In this document: positions 8,350 through 18,700 of the stretch, piece after piece | How the letters are laid out: the number at the start of each line of letters is the position of its first letter | Numbering within the stretch: the first letter of the stretch is position 1 | Assembly: GCA_012522735.1 (NCBI GenBank) | Contig: JAAYJU010000133.1 | Coordinates: 1-59,308, forward strand | Length of the DNA stretch: 59,308 nt | Source of the DNA: Clostridiales bacterium | GTDB taxonomy: Bacteria; Bacillota; Clostridia; Lachnospirales; Lachnospiraceae | Direction of reading: 5' to 3' | The notes under the pieces: generated by a model | What the model was told of the DNA's origin: nothing | What the model saw: only the letters and a program-made list of their open reading frames with translations | Databases searched by the model: none | Program-made: the position numbers and the translations under genes

Positions 8350-10683
8350 TTAGGTTTCTTGATAATATATCAGCGTATCCATCAGTTCTTTTGTTAGTTC
8401 AATATTATCCTTTTGCAACAAGCGTTGTCTACCTTCTGTCTCTCTGATTTTCTTTAATTTATTTCTATTATATCTAGCATATGCTTCCTCAAATATTGGT
8501 TGTATAATCAATCTATCTCTTAACTTCTTAGTAAAGGGACAATAGGTGGCCATAATTTCTCTGACTGGCTTATTTAATTTTATTGCCCCTCTTGACTCGT
8601 AACCAATCCAAGCCTCATAGTCAATAACGAATATCTCTCTGCTGTTGTTTCTACCCTTTTGAATCTGGAGCTTAAGCTTTTCTTTTCTTTCCTCCGACAG
8701 CTCCCTATTCTTTCTATAAAACTGAAGATAATCGGAATATTCTGAGGTTAAGGACTTAACCTTTATATCATTCCAGGCGGTACCTTCTATCGTTCTGCAC
8801 AGTTCCCAACGGAACCTGCCGCATACCTTGACTATATTAAGAAAGAGATTGGCTTCACAAAAAATCGGAAATAAAAATCGCCCCGGACTGTTTCTTTTCT
8901 TACCTGTAATCTCCTGCCACATAACGCCATTGATGCCTATAGTAGGCATTAAAATTATATCGGGGAGTATTTTTTCTACTATATATTCCTTTTCTATATT
9001 TTTCTGTTTATTAACATATAGCGTTTCACGGTCAAAGACAGAATAATCAATCTCCAGTAGCTTGTTAATCTCTTCTATCATAACACCTGGTGTAACAAAG
9101 GATTTATCAAGTTGGCCATACATCATATCCTTGTGTAACACAGGTACAAATGTGCTGATTTGACCGTTAGTAGTCCTGTTGTTATAACGAAACATGTTCT
9201 GTATCTCATAATCAAGCTTTCTTACCATATCAGCCGCATATTCTTTTGCTTGCTTATCAGTAATTTTTCCCTTGCTCTTTAGGGATGTAAGCATCTCGTT
9301 ATATTCTAAATCAAACTCATTCTTTGAAGGCTCCTTCTTGCCCTCATATATTAATTTCAACCATTCTTTCATATTATATACTTGGATATTATCCGATGCA
9401 TTATCTTCCTCTAAAAAATAAAGGGATAAAAGCTGCTCCTTATCTAGAAGCCCTTCATCGGCATAGCCATACTTCAAAAACATATCAATAACTCTAGGAA
9501 CATTCTTATCATTGTATGCCTTCAAAAATACATATTTATATAATTTATAGTGTTCATCTGTAAGTTGTTTTCTGATTTTTCTGGCATTGTCATCCATGGA
9601 CAGCCTATCCTTTAGGTTTATAAAATCCAGCATGATGTTTTGTAATTTCTTGGCCATACTCGGATCTATTCCAGAGTAATCAAGAATCTGTTTATAGGAC
9701 ACTTCAAGCTCTGCGATAACCCTCTCAGCATCCTCCATAGAATATTTTAAATATGTTTGTACACTCATTTCCTTATCCTTGGTGCCGGTAATAAGTAGAT
9801 GATATGCCTCCTCCATCCGCTTACGATTTATAGCCATTTTTCTTCCCAACCTACTTTTAATGAAGACCTCAGTTCTGTTGATCTCCTCAATAATACTATC
9901 CATATGGTCTATTAGCTCGCCGCTATTACCGTCAGCATTGGTAACCTCAATTGCATAGGCAGCCATTAATCCAAAAAGACAATTGTCAGACTCATTTATA
10001 AGGTACTCTGACATAGTAAAAAGCTTATCAGAAAGATCCTTTAAAATCTCATTAAGCTGATTTATCAGCTCAATCTGATCCTCTAGCTGATATATGGTAA
10101 TAATATTACTATGGGAATAGTATGACTTCAAAGCATCGATGGGTACAAACGCACCCTCATTATAATAATTTATCTTATCTAAATCCGGTATTATATAGCT
10201 TTCGAACCCTGTTAGCTCCTCAATCCATTTGGGCCTTCTGGCGGTATACCCCAGCCTAGAGGCTGATTTGAAATATAGCTTAAATGTATCTGTTAAGAAG
10301 TTATATAATCCATGGCCACGCTTTAATATATCCTTATATAGCTTACCAAGCTCGCTGATAACCTTGTTCATGGACATAATAATAAATCCATTATAATCTC
10401 TATTAATGGAAAGAATACTTTCTATATCATCCTTATGGTCTATGGCAAAGACATAGAAAACTAGATCTTCCAACGCCGTGTATGTACTTTGGTGTTTTCC
10501 GTGTAAAACATCACTTACTGCTAAAAATGATCCAGGACCCATCATATACCTTGCTCCATCATGATGAATCTGAGCATATCCCTTAATTACTAAAGCTATG
10601 CTGGATAAGGGCTCACCCTCTGTATAAATAACAGTGCCTTTAGGAAATTGATTCACTGCGTTCAAGTTTATCTTTTGCTTCAA
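8350..10683 (-). CDS. Large cyclic-nucleotide-binding-domain protein of unknown function
   Basis: A 777-residue protein. Residues about 10-100 look like a Crp-type cyclic-nucleotide-binding beta-roll (FPKGTVIYTEGEPLSSIALV, then GPGSFLAVSDVL). No DNA-binding helix-turn-helix follows. The rest is long, mainly helical and unlike any enzyme I recognise. It has no signal peptide. The start is a TTG, chosen because TTGGAGAAATTCGG places a ribosome-binding site about 8 nt before it. Co-transcription with the AAA gene 29 bp downstream suggests a shared cellular task, perhaps a nucleotide-gated complex. That is inference only. Confidence 0.7.
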   Translation of the reverse strand: MKQKINLNAVNQFPKGTVIYTEGEPLSSIALVIKGYAQIHHDGARYMMGPGSFLAVSDVLHGKHQSTYTALEDLVFYVFAIDHKDDIESILSINRDYNGFIIMSMNKVISELGKLYKDILKRGHGLYNFLTDTFKLYFKSASRLGYTARRPKWIEELTGFESYIIPDLDKINYYNEGAFVPIDALKSYYSHSNIITIYQLEDQIELINQLNEILKDLSDKLFTMSEYLINESDNCLFGLMAAYAIEVTNADGNSGELIDHMDSIIEEINRTEVFIKSRLGRKMAINRKRMEEAYHLLITGTKDKEMSVQTYLKYSMEDAERVIAELEVSYKQILDYSGIDPSMAKKLQNIMLDFINLKDRLSMDDNARKIRKQLTDEHYKLYKYVFLKAYNDKNVPRVIDMFLKYGYADEGLLDKEQLLSLYFLEEDNASDNIQVYNMKEWLKLIYEGKKEPSKNEFDLEYNEMLTSLKSKGKITDKQAKEYAADMVRKLDYEIQNMFRYNNRTTNGQISTFVPVLHKDMMYGQLDKSFVTPGVMIEEINKLLEIDYSVFDRETLYVNKQKNIEKEYIVEKILPDIILMPTIGINGVMWQEITGKKRNSPGRFLFPIFCEANLFLNIVKVCGRFRWELCRTIEGTAWNDIKVKSLTSEYSDYLQFYRKNRELSEERKEKLKLQIQKGRNNSREIFVIDYEAWIGYESRGAIKLNKPVREIMATYCPFTKKLRDRLIIQPIFEEAYARYNRNKLKKIRETEGRQRLLQKDNIELTKELMDTLIYYQET

Positions 10684-10896
10684 CCGAATTTCTCCAATTC
10701 ATTTTTATTTTTTATACATATACATAATTATATACTATAATTACACTAATAAAAAGCTTATTTTTACGAATTAACCAATAATAGTACAAAATTCTTAGTG
10801 GATTTTCATAATAATTATAATTTTTCAAACAAAACCTCTTATTGTGCAAACAACGAGTGACACGCCTAGCGAGCCACTCTTATGTGATAAAAAAAA

Positions 10897-10915
10897 TAGA
10901 TGCCGCAGGCATCTA
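10897..10915 (-). terminator. Terminator of the SRP RNA gene
   Basis: On the minus strand an 8-bp stem TAGATGCC / GGCATCTA with a 3-base loop is followed by eight or more T residues. It lies 21 bp past the SRP RNA 3' end. Confidence 0.9.
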
Positions 10916-10935
10916 CTTTATATATATAAATTTAT

Positions 10936-11200
10936 TCCGTGCATTCTGCTTCGAATGCTCACCACAAGCGTTACCTTTACAGTTAACTCAGTCCAGGTGA
11001 CCTTACGGCACACAGAAGCTTTCGCTTAGTGCTGCTTCATTCCTGACCTGACACGGTTCACGAATTCCTGTTGCGTAAGACCCAGACGTCAACATCACTT
11101 ATAAAGGGCAGCCTCACAATAAGTCACCCTAGGCAGAATATCACCCCTGCTGTAGCGGATTGCAGGTACAGGGCACCGCTATCTCCCCGGCTGCACGGAA
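10936..11200 (-). ncRNA. ffs: Signal recognition particle RNA, long Gram-positive form
   Basis: About 265 nt. Recognised from the 5' CCGTGC pairing with the 3' GCACGG, the Alu-like segment GATAGCGGTGCCCTGTA, and the S-domain tip GTGTCAGGTCAGGAATGAAGC followed by AGCACTAAGCG. The large size with an Alu domain is typical of Bacillus and Clostridium scRNA. It acts with Ffh in co-translational membrane targeting. It directly follows tadA on the same strand and has its own terminator. Ends are set from the terminal helix and may be off by a few bases. Confidence 0.95.
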
Positions 11201-11260
11201 GCTTTATGACATAGTTGTTTTTGAGCTGTATGCAAAGTATACAGCTTCCCCGCTTTACTG

Positions 11261-11737
11261 TCAACCCTCAAGCTTTTCCATTTTATTACGAATCCGCAGC
11301 TCTTTAAAAAAGGTTTGTAATACCTGCGTACATTCCTTTCTTAGAACTCCCGTAGTTATCTCTACCTGATGATTAAACTCCTCCATCTGCAGAAGATTTA
11401 ATATTGAGCCCCCGCATCCTGCCTTGGGATTCATAGTTCCTATAACCGCCCTTTTCATCCTTGCCTGAACTATAGCCCCAGAACACATCTGGCAGGGCTC
11501 CAATGTTATATATATGGTACAGTCTTCCAGACGCCAATCTCCCATGCTCTTGCTGGCTTTATTAATGGCTGCAAGCTCTGCATGGGCAAGAGTCGTTTTA
11601 TTGGTATTTCTTCTGTTGTAGCCTCTACCTATAATTTTATCCTGATAAACAATGACACAGCCAATTGGTACCTCACCTAAAAGATAGGCCTTTTTTGCCT
11701 GCTTCAATGCTTCTCTCATATATTTTTCATCTGTCAT
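11261..11737 (-). CDS. tadA: tRNA-specific adenosine deaminase
   Basis: Deaminates the wobble adenosine to inosine in tRNA-Arg(ACG). The 158 residues contain the zinc-deaminase signatures HAELAAINKA (catalytic HAE) and PCQMCSGAI (PCxxC zinc ligands). It begins with ATG after AAGGGAATG. The SRP RNA gene follows on the same strand, a gene order common in Firmicutes, where dnaX often comes next. Here a different gene follows. Confidence 0.96.
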   Translation of the reverse strand: MTDEKYMREALKQAKKAYLLGEVPIGCVIVYQDKIIGRGYNRRNTNKTTLAHAELAAINKASKSMGDWRLEDCTIYITLEPCQMCSGAIVQARMKRAVIGTMNPKAGCGGSILNLLQMEEFNHQVEITTGVLRKECTQVLQTFFKELRIRNKMEKLEG

Positions 11738-11807
11738 GGTATCATTCCCTTTTCTATCGTCCGGTTTTATGGTAGTATAATTATTATATCCACGGTAAGC
11801 GGATTAG

Positions 11808-11951
11808 TCCATGGGAAACATTATGTTTTTATATGACATTCTTTTTATGTTATATAAAAACGTAGTATTTCTCATGGATAAGCGCAGCGTGAATCGGTTC
11901 AGCAAAGCTGAACCTTTTGAAAGTCGAAGACTTTCGAGTATCATACGCTTA
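11808..11951 (+). promoter_or_regulatory. Structured leader: long imperfect stem plus a three-way junction before the radical-SAM activase
   Basis: Arms at 11808-11839 and 11847-11878 pair imperfectly (about 26 of 32). They are followed by outer arms TAAGCG (11879-11884) and CGCTTA (11946-11951), which enclose two perfect hairpins: GGTTCAGC-AAA-GCTGAACC (11896-11914) and GAAAGTC-GAA-GACTTTC (11919-11935). The AGGAGG of the next gene begins about 11 bases later. It could be a cis-regulatory RNA, a terminator between diverging units, or a cluster of repetitive palindromes. Confidence 0.5.
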
Positions 11952-11971
11952 TAAGAGCATTAGGAGGTAAT

Positions 11972-12667
11972 ATGAACATACATGGCTTTAACAAATCCAC
12001 TCTATTAGACTATCCAAAGCATTTGGCTGCTACTATATTTGTAGGTAGTTGTAATATGCGTTGTCCTTTTTGTCATAATGCCTCTTTGGTGTTAAGACCT
12101 AATACCCAACCGATTATACCTACAGATGAGCTTTTGACTTATCTTAAAAAAAGAAAGAATATATTAGAGGGTGTATGTATTACAGGTGGCGAGCCAACAT
12201 TATATCCGGAGCTTCCCTTATTCATAAATCAGATAAAAGAAATTGGACTTAAGGTAAAGCTTGATACCAATGGAACAAATCCTGCTATGATGAAGGAGCT
12301 TGCAGATAACAAATTGATTGATTATGTTGCTATGGATATTAAAAACTCCATGGAAAAATATAAGCACACAGCAGGAAATAAGGATATCTCCCTGGATAAA
12401 ATCAACGAGAGTGTATCCCTACTTCTTTCAGATATGGTTGAATATGAGTTTAGAACCACTGTGGTAAATGAATTACATACTAAAAGCGATATGGAATCTA
12501 TCGGTAAATGGATTAAGGGTGCTAAGGCTTATTATCTTCAGGCTTACAAAGATTCCGGTGATGTAATCTCACCGGGCTTTACAGGTCCATCTAAGGAGAC
12601 CTTATTCCAATATAAGGAGCTCTTATCTGCTTATGTCAGGCATGTTGATATACGTGGTATTGACTAG
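11972..12667 (+). CDS. Anaerobic radical-SAM activating enzyme, NrdG/PflA-like
   Basis: A 231-residue radical SAM protein. The CxxxCxxC iron-sulfur motif is in CNMRCPFCHNASL at about residues 27-39, and the SAM-binding GGE motif is in CITGGEPTLYP near residue 70. Its start IHGFNKSTLLDYPKHLAATI is typical of anaerobic ribonucleoside-triphosphate reductase activating proteins. No reductase or pyruvate formate-lyase gene is adjacent, so the target glycyl-radical enzyme is uncertain. The ATG follows AGGAGG closely. A heavily structured leader precedes it. Confidence 0.85.
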   Translation: MNIHGFNKSTLLDYPKHLAATIFVGSCNMRCPFCHNASLVLRPNTQPIIPTDELLTYLKKRKNILEGVCITGGEPTLYPELPLFINQIKEIGLKVKLDTNGTNPAMMKELADNKLIDYVAMDIKNSMEKYKHTAGNKDISLDKINESVSLLLSDMVEYEFRTTVVNELHTKSDMESIGKWIKGAKAYYLQAYKDSGDVISPGFTGPSKETLFQYKELLSAYVRHVDIRGID

Positions 12668-12672
12668 CAGAA

Positions 12673-13914
12673 TTAGAAATTAACCTCCAGATACCAGTAT
12701 CCGAAATCCCCCTGCTTTAACTCCCTCTTTCGTATGGATTTAAAGCATTCAAATCCAAACATTCTAGCCATAAATCGCTCCCTGTTATGATATATACCTG
12801 GGACTCCTAGCATATAACGGCGTCCATAGAAATCTGATGTTTCTGCGAAAATTAAGTGGTGATAGCAATAGTATCCATGAAGGAGAAAGCTATTGTTGCT
12901 TAGTATCCATGTGTCCGAAGGAAGTGCCCCGATGTCCTTTGGTTCTACCTTTACACATCTAGTAATTTCACTGTCCTCAAAGGGATAAATTCTTGGGAAA
13001 GAGGCGAATATCCTAGCTGCTAAAGGATTATCACTTTGCTTGCTATCGTCTACGGCCTTTTCTAAAGGTGTTTCCTTATTATCTATATCTTTCGATACAA
13101 TATGCTTAACAGTAGGAGCCTCCGGTGCTTTCTTTCTTTCAATCTCAGACAACTTCCTGTCCTCAGCTTCCTTATATCTCTTCACTAAATCCCAGGGATT
13201 TGTATATGGTTTTGGGCTTGAATGCAGGAAGTCTGAACTCATCATGGCTCCACCAGGAAGTATGTACCTAGGACGCTCTGCCTTCCTATCTTCTTTTTTC
13301 TTTGCTATATCCGCTTCAGATGTCGATGCATCAGCCATAGGCTTTTTAACAGATATGGGCTCAGCGGTAGCAGGTTTTTTAACAAGCACTGGCATTACAT
13401 TAGTAGGCTTCTTCTCAGGTGTCTTTATCTCTATATTACTTGGTGGTGGAATCTTAGCAACTGCAATCGTTTCTTTAACATCAGGCACTTTTTCAACACG
13501 TACCTCAGACTTTGATTTTGGCTTAAGGGCATACAAAACCTCTTCCAAGACTACAGGCCTATCATCCCACTGAGTGGCATAGAATACTCCAGAGTTTAAG
13601 AAAAGCAATATACCACCCATATCAGAAAACCTATAGCCGGAATCCATAATATTAAACTCCTTTGCACTTAACCTAGAGTCCATAATCTGATTTTCTACGC
13701 TACAGTCCCCCAGATAGACCAAATCCATCTCGTCTGTAGGTCTATGAATCAGATAGGTAGGAAATATACCTTCGGCTAAGCCTTCAAGCTGCATATGTAT
13801 TGTAAACCTGCATTCCCCATTTCTTGTCTCTACTCTTGCATAGCCTACATTCTTTTTCTTAATGCCGTTTTCATATTCATACATATACGATACAAATCTT
13901 TTATAATCAGCCAA
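12673..13914 (-). CDS. Conserved hypothetical protein with Pro/Lys-rich linker
   Basis: A 413-residue protein without signal peptide or membrane segments. An N-terminal domain (about 1-130, beginning YKRFVSYMYEYENGIKKKNV) and a C-terminal domain (about 300-413, ending GDFGYWYLEVNF) are joined by a long charged linker rich in K, P, E and V. The layout resembles a Lachnospiraceae-restricted family of unknown function (possibly DUF6128, named from memory). The start is TTG, with GGGAG about 9 nt upstream. It converges on the radical-SAM gene with only 5 bp between stops. Confidence 0.7.
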   Translation of the reverse strand: MADYKRFVSYMYEYENGIKKKNVGYARVETRNGECRFTIHMQLEGLAEGIFPTYLIHRPTDEMDLVYLGDCSVENQIMDSRLSAKEFNIMDSGYRFSDMGGILLFLNSGVFYATQWDDRPVVLEEVLYALKPKSKSEVRVEKVPDVKETIAVAKIPPPSNIEIKTPEKKPTNVMPVLVKKPATAEPISVKKPMADASTSEADIAKKKEDRKAERPRYILPGGAMMSSDFLHSSPKPYTNPWDLVKRYKEAEDRKLSEIERKKAPEAPTVKHIVSKDIDNKETPLEKAVDDSKQSDNPLAARIFASFPRIYPFEDSEITRCVKVEPKDIGALPSDTWILSNNSFLLHGYYCYHHLIFAETSDFYGRRYMLGVPGIYHNRERFMARMFGFECFKSIRKRELKQGDFGYWYLEVNF

Positions 13915-14132
13915 ATAAACACGCTCCCTTGCTTATTCACAATGATTTGGGTTGTTTCATGATTCTATTCAATATATTCCATGAAAACTATCATTATGCC
14001 AACTCTTAGCAAAGGGCCTACTAAAGGGTACTTAATTAAGATATTTAATTTATGATATAATTTAAAAAAGTCCGCAATTTTTATCAACGATCTATTTCCT
14101 TTATATGTTATTCTAAACCCGGGAGGACAATT

Positions 14133-14634
14133 ATGGATTATAAAGCTCATGTTATGCAGGCTATAAACTATATTGAGAAAAATCTTAAATGCGAAATCAC
14201 TCTTACCGATTGCGCTCGTGTTTCTGGCTATTCCGATTACCACTTTATTCGTGTCTTTAAGGAAGCGACGAAAATGGTCTAAAAAGCTATCGGGCGGGAA
14301 AGTTTGTGAGGATTACGGCGTCAGCGGGTGGAATGAATCGATGAACAAACTTGAATATTTTATTGGTATCCAAAAAAAGAATGCCCTAGGTGATACAAGT
14401 GGCACGAGGGAGCTCTTAATCCAAGGTGGTTTATATGCCATATTTACAACGCCTAAGACTTCAATTTATGATTTTGTAAATACCATCCATCGTACATGGG
14501 CTTATATAAACTGCGAGTGGCTACCAAGTAGTGGATACGAACGGACAGGTGGCTATGAGTTTGAAGTATATATCGAAGAATCCCGCACATTTAGCGAAAA
14601 GATTTATATATCTTTGAAGGAGGAATCAAAATGA
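14133..14634 (+). pseudogene. Broken AraC-type regulator with GyrI-like effector domain
   Basis: The frame starting at 14133 (after GGGAGGACA) encodes 49 residues of a typical AraC helix-turn-helix start (AINYIEKNLKCEITLTDCAR, then GYSDYHFIRVFKEAT) and stops at 14282. The remainder, from about 14290 to 14634, continues in another frame as the C-terminal half of a GyrI-like effector-binding domain (LEYFIGIQKK, AIFTTPKTSIYDFVNTIHRT, SSGYERTGGYEFEVYIEE). The second helix-turn-helix and about half of the effector domain are missing, so an internal deletion plus frameshift has destroyed the regulator. The stop overlaps the next start (ATGA). Confidence 0.8.
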
Positions 14635-15587
14635 AAAAGCAGCTTAATATTTCATGGGACGGTGTACAGGATGCAACAGGCTATCTGTTTTCCTTTGCAA
14701 AATCACTGTCAACAGCAGTAAAGAACAGCCCCTATTCGGAAAAAGCGGAGGATATTATTGCTACATCCGGCTTTGCCTTCCGAATGTGGTTAAACACAGA
14801 CCTCTGTCCATCCGCAACAAGCATCTGGAGCTTTGACGGTCAAAAACCTTGGGTGGAAAAGGGTGGACTGATCTGTGATTATGTCGGGCGCTATTGGGGA
14901 CAGAAGGATATCGAAAAAGAAAAGAGACTAGAAGCCATAAAGATAATTAAGGCAAGTATCGACAGAGGTATTCCTGCTGTATCATGGGATATCGGTGTTC
15001 CGGAATGGGGACTTATTACCGGCTATGACGATGATACACAGATGTTCTCTACCTTGGCAATAAATGCAGAAAAGGCCGATCCTACAAGTACAGCTTATAA
15101 TAGCGTACTGATGCCCTATGATTCTTTGGGTAAGCGGGAGCTTCCGTTACTTTCGGTGCTGACCATAACAGGCAATTCTGATAAAACAAAGGAGGATATT
15201 CTGCATGATACAATGAAGCTGGCGGTAAGCCATCTAAAAGGCGAGGAATGGTGTGATAATACTAAGGGACTGGATGTATATCCTGCACTAATCAAGATTT
15301 TCGAAGAAGATCCTAATCTTGCTTCATCATGGAATGCCGAATACTTTCTCGGAACATACGGCGCATTGAAGGAATATGCCTATAAATACTTTGAAAAGGT
15401 CGAAAAGGCAAAGCTGACAAAGGTATACAAGGCAGTTTTTCATGCTTGGATTAAAGCATTCAAAATTAAGACAAACGAGGATACGACATCGCCTGAGGCG
15501 AGAGCAAGAATAGTTTCACTATTAAAATCAGCATATGAAGAAGAAAAGAAAGCTGTACATATAATGGAATCCCATATTAATATGTAA
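14631..15587 (+). CDS. BtrH/C39-peptidase-like protein
   Basis: A 318-residue soluble protein. Residues about 35-180 carry the pattern of the BtrH N-terminal or C39-like papain fold: a block near GFAFRMWLN, then GIPAVSWDIGVPEWGLITGY, where substrate-channel members show a GxxxxHxVxxxGY-type stretch. The expected active-site Cys and His are not evident here, so catalysis is doubtful. The C-terminal half is helical. The start overlaps the stop of the broken AraC-GyrI gene, and the pair was presumably one regulated operon. Its function is unknown. Confidence 0.65.
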   Translation: MKKQLNISWDGVQDATGYLFSFAKSLSTAVKNSPYSEKAEDIIATSGFAFRMWLNTDLCPSATSIWSFDGQKPWVEKGGLICDYVGRYWGQKDIEKEKRLEAIKIIKASIDRGIPAVSWDIGVPEWGLITGYDDDTQMFSTLAINAEKADPTSTAYNSVLMPYDSLGKRELPLLSVLTITGNSDKTKEDILHDTMKLAVSHLKGEEWCDNTKGLDVYPALIKIFEEDPNLASSWNAEYFLGTYGALKEYAYKYFEKVEKAKLTKVYKAVFHAWIKAFKIKTNEDTTSPEARARIVSLLKSAYEEEKKAVHIMESHINM

Positions 15588-15617
15588 GTTTTACCACACC
15601 ATATTTACTCATAAAAA

Positions 15618-15663
15618 CCTCCTTAAGTAGGTTTTGGTTATTTACCTTGTCTACTTAAGGAGG
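15618..15663. repeat. Perfect 13-bp inverted repeat with CCTCC/GGAGG ends
   Basis: CCTCCTTAAGTAG (15618-15630) and its exact complement CTACTTAAGGAGG (15651-15663) flank a 20-base loop, between the BtrH-like gene and the carB stop. It may be a shared terminator, though the following sequence is not strongly T-rich. The stem tips are again Shine-Dalgarno-like. Confidence 0.6.
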
Positions 15664-15737
15664 ATCATATCTTTGGTTCAACATTTAGGGGTTGGTCTAT
15701 AGGACAAGCAAATATAGCAAATATAGCATGTCAATAA

Positions 15738-18700
15738 TCATTGTATCTGACTGTGTAGCTCTTGAAGTGAATGGACTCCTGCTGCCTTATTAAGCTTTAT
15801 ATCCTTAATTCCAGCTATAGTAGCTCTGGCCGCAGCCATGGTTGTCACATAGCTGATTCTTCCTTTGATTGCAGCCTTTCTGATATAGCTGTCATCGTCT
15901 GCACCCTTTTTATCAATTGGTGTGTTAACAACGATATCTATCTGTCCATTTGTTATGGCGTCTATGATATCCGGTCTTCCCTTGCCAAGCTTATGGATCT
16001 TCTCGGCAGGAATACCATTCTTAACTATCTTATCATAGGTTCCCCCTGTTGCCAGGATTCTGAAGCCACAATCTGCGAAGCCCTGTGCTACCTCTACTAA
16101 TTCGGGCTTATCTCTGTCACTAACACTTATTAATACTGTTCCTGATAAAGGCAGTCTATGATTTGTAGCCTCCTGTGCTTTGAAGAAGGCTTCTCCAAAT
16201 GTCTGGGCAAGTCCAAGTACCTCACCGGTTGAACGCATCTCCGGCCCCAGTAGAGGATCAACCTCAGGAAACATATTAAAGGGGAATACAGCCTCCTTAA
16301 CACCATAATGGGTAAATTTACTCTCCTTAAGTCCTGGTACAGGGGAAGGCATTCCTGTATATGAGCCAACAATAATCTGTGTTGCCAGTCTAACCATCTG
16401 TATATTACATACCTTAGATACCAAGGGAACGGTTCTGGATGCTCTGGGATTTGCTTCAAGAACATATACTATACCGTCCTCTATGGCATACTGCATGTTC
16501 ATAAGGCCACAAACCTTCATTTCATTTGCAATCTTAACAGTATAATCCTTTATGGTCTCCAGATTATTCTTCTTTATATTTAGAGATGGTATTACACATG
16601 CTGAGTCACCGGAGTGAATTCCTGCCAGCTCAATATGCTCCATTACGGCAGGAACAAAGGCCTGTGTTCCGTCACTAATGGCATCCGCTTCACACTCAAG
16701 GGCGTTATGAAGAAATCTATCTATCAGAATAGGACGGTCCGGCGTTACTCCTACCGCAGCCTTCATATATATCTTAAGACTTTCATCATCATGAACTATT
16801 TCCATACCACGACCTCCCAATACATAGGAGGGGCGCACCATAACCGGGTATCCAATTTTCTGTGCTATATCTAGAGCTTCAGTAACATTTACTGCCATGC
16901 CTGCCTCTGGCATAGGTATCTCTAGCTTATCCATCATTTCACGAAATCTATCCCTATCCTCTGCCAAGTCTATTGTCTCGGGTGTGGTGCCTAAAATATT
17001 AACACCGTTATCCTTTAGCTCCTGTGCTAAATTAAGTGGTGTCTGCCCACCAAACTGCGCTATAACACCAAGGGGCTTTTCCTTCTCATATATTGAAAGA
17101 ACATCCTCCACTGTAAGGGGCTCAAAATAAAGTCTGTCGGAGGTATCATAATCCGTGGATACTGTCTCAGGATTACAGTTTATTATTATGGTCTCAATTC
17201 CCAGATCCCTAAGGGCAAATGAGGCATGGACACAGCAATAATCAAATTCAATACCCTGTCCGATACGATTAGGCCCGCCGCCAAGGATTATCACCTTATT
17301 GCGAGTGGATACCGGAACCTTATCCTCCTTAATATTATAGGAAGAATAATAGTACTGCGCATCTTCTGTGCCACTTACATGAATACCCTCCCAAGCTGCT
17401 TTAATTCCAGCATCGTATCTTGCTTTTCTTATGCTGTCCTCACTTATCATAAGAAGCTGACTTAGATATTTATCCGAAAAGCCGTTTAGCTTAGCCTGCT
17501 GTAGTACCTTTGTTGGTGGAATAGAGCCTTGATAAGTCTTTAATACTTCCTCTTCCTCTAGAAGCTCCTTCATCTGCTCTATAAAATAATGCTTAATCTT
17601 TGTTAACTCATAAAGTTCATCTACACTTGCCCCTTTTCTCAAGGCCTCATACATTATAAATTGGCGCTCACTGGTGGCTATATGGAGCATGTCTAATAGC
17701 TGCACTTTAGTTTTTGATGCAAAATCCTTAGCATCTCCTAGTCCGTAGCGGCCAATCTCAAGGCTTCGAATCGCTTTTTGAAAGGCTTCCTTATAGGTTT
17801 TTCCTACGCTCATAACCTCGCCGACAGCCTTCATCTGGGTTCCCAGCTTATCCTGAGCCCCTTTGAACTTTTCAAAGGCCCAGCGGGCATATTTAATAAC
17901 TAGATGCTCTCCATTTGGAACATATTTATCTAAGGTCCCATATTTACCGCAGGGAATTTCATTTAGATTAAGTCCTGCTGCCAGCATAGCCGAAACTAAG
18001 GCGATGGGAAAACCAGTCGCCTTTGATGCTAGGGCTGAGGAACGTGATGTTCTGGGATTAATCTCAATTACACATATCCTACCTGATATAGGATCATGGG
18101 CAAACTGTACATTGGTACCGCCAATTACACCGATTGCATCCACTATCATATATGATTGCCTTTGAAGCTCTTTCTGAAGCTCCTTGGATATGGTTAGCAT
18201 AGGTGCACAGCAAATCGAATCCCCTGTGTGAACTCCTAAGGGGTCTATGTTCTCAATAAAGCAGACCGTTATCATATTCCCACTAGCATCTCTTACTATC
18301 TCTAGCTCCAGCTCATCCCAGCCAAGGATGGATTCTTCTACCAGGACCTGGCCTACCATGCTTGCCTGCAGTCCTCTGGCTACTACGGTCTTTAGTTCAT
18401 CTATATTATATACAAGGCCTCCGCCTGCACCGCCCATGGTATAGGCAGGACGAATAACCACCGGATAAGATAGCTCTTCGGCTATAGCCAGGGCTTCATC
18501 TACGGTATATGCCACCTCACTCCTAGCCATATCTATTCCCAAGGTGTTCATGGTCTTTTTAAAGGCGACCCTATCCTCTCCTCGTTCTATAGCATCAACC
18601 TGTACGCCGATTACTTTAACATTATATTTCTTTAGCACACCCGCCTTATCAAGCTCTGAGCATAAATTTAGGCCCGATTGCCCACCAAGGTTTGGAAGAA

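Noticed and set aside
6596-10683. Anti-phage defence system
   Set aside because: No nuclease, effector or mobility genes flank the pair, and its style suggests a core Lachnospiraceae function.
13040-13573. 177-residue open frame on the plus strand
   Set aside because: It is the antisense shadow of the charged linker in the 12673-13914 gene. Its Ser/Leu-rich translation has no ribosome site.
15618-15663. Perfect inverted repeat as another SD/anti-SD leader
   Set aside because: It has CCTCC/GGAGG tips but no nearby start codon in the right position and no tandem copy. A terminator or chance palindrome is more likely.
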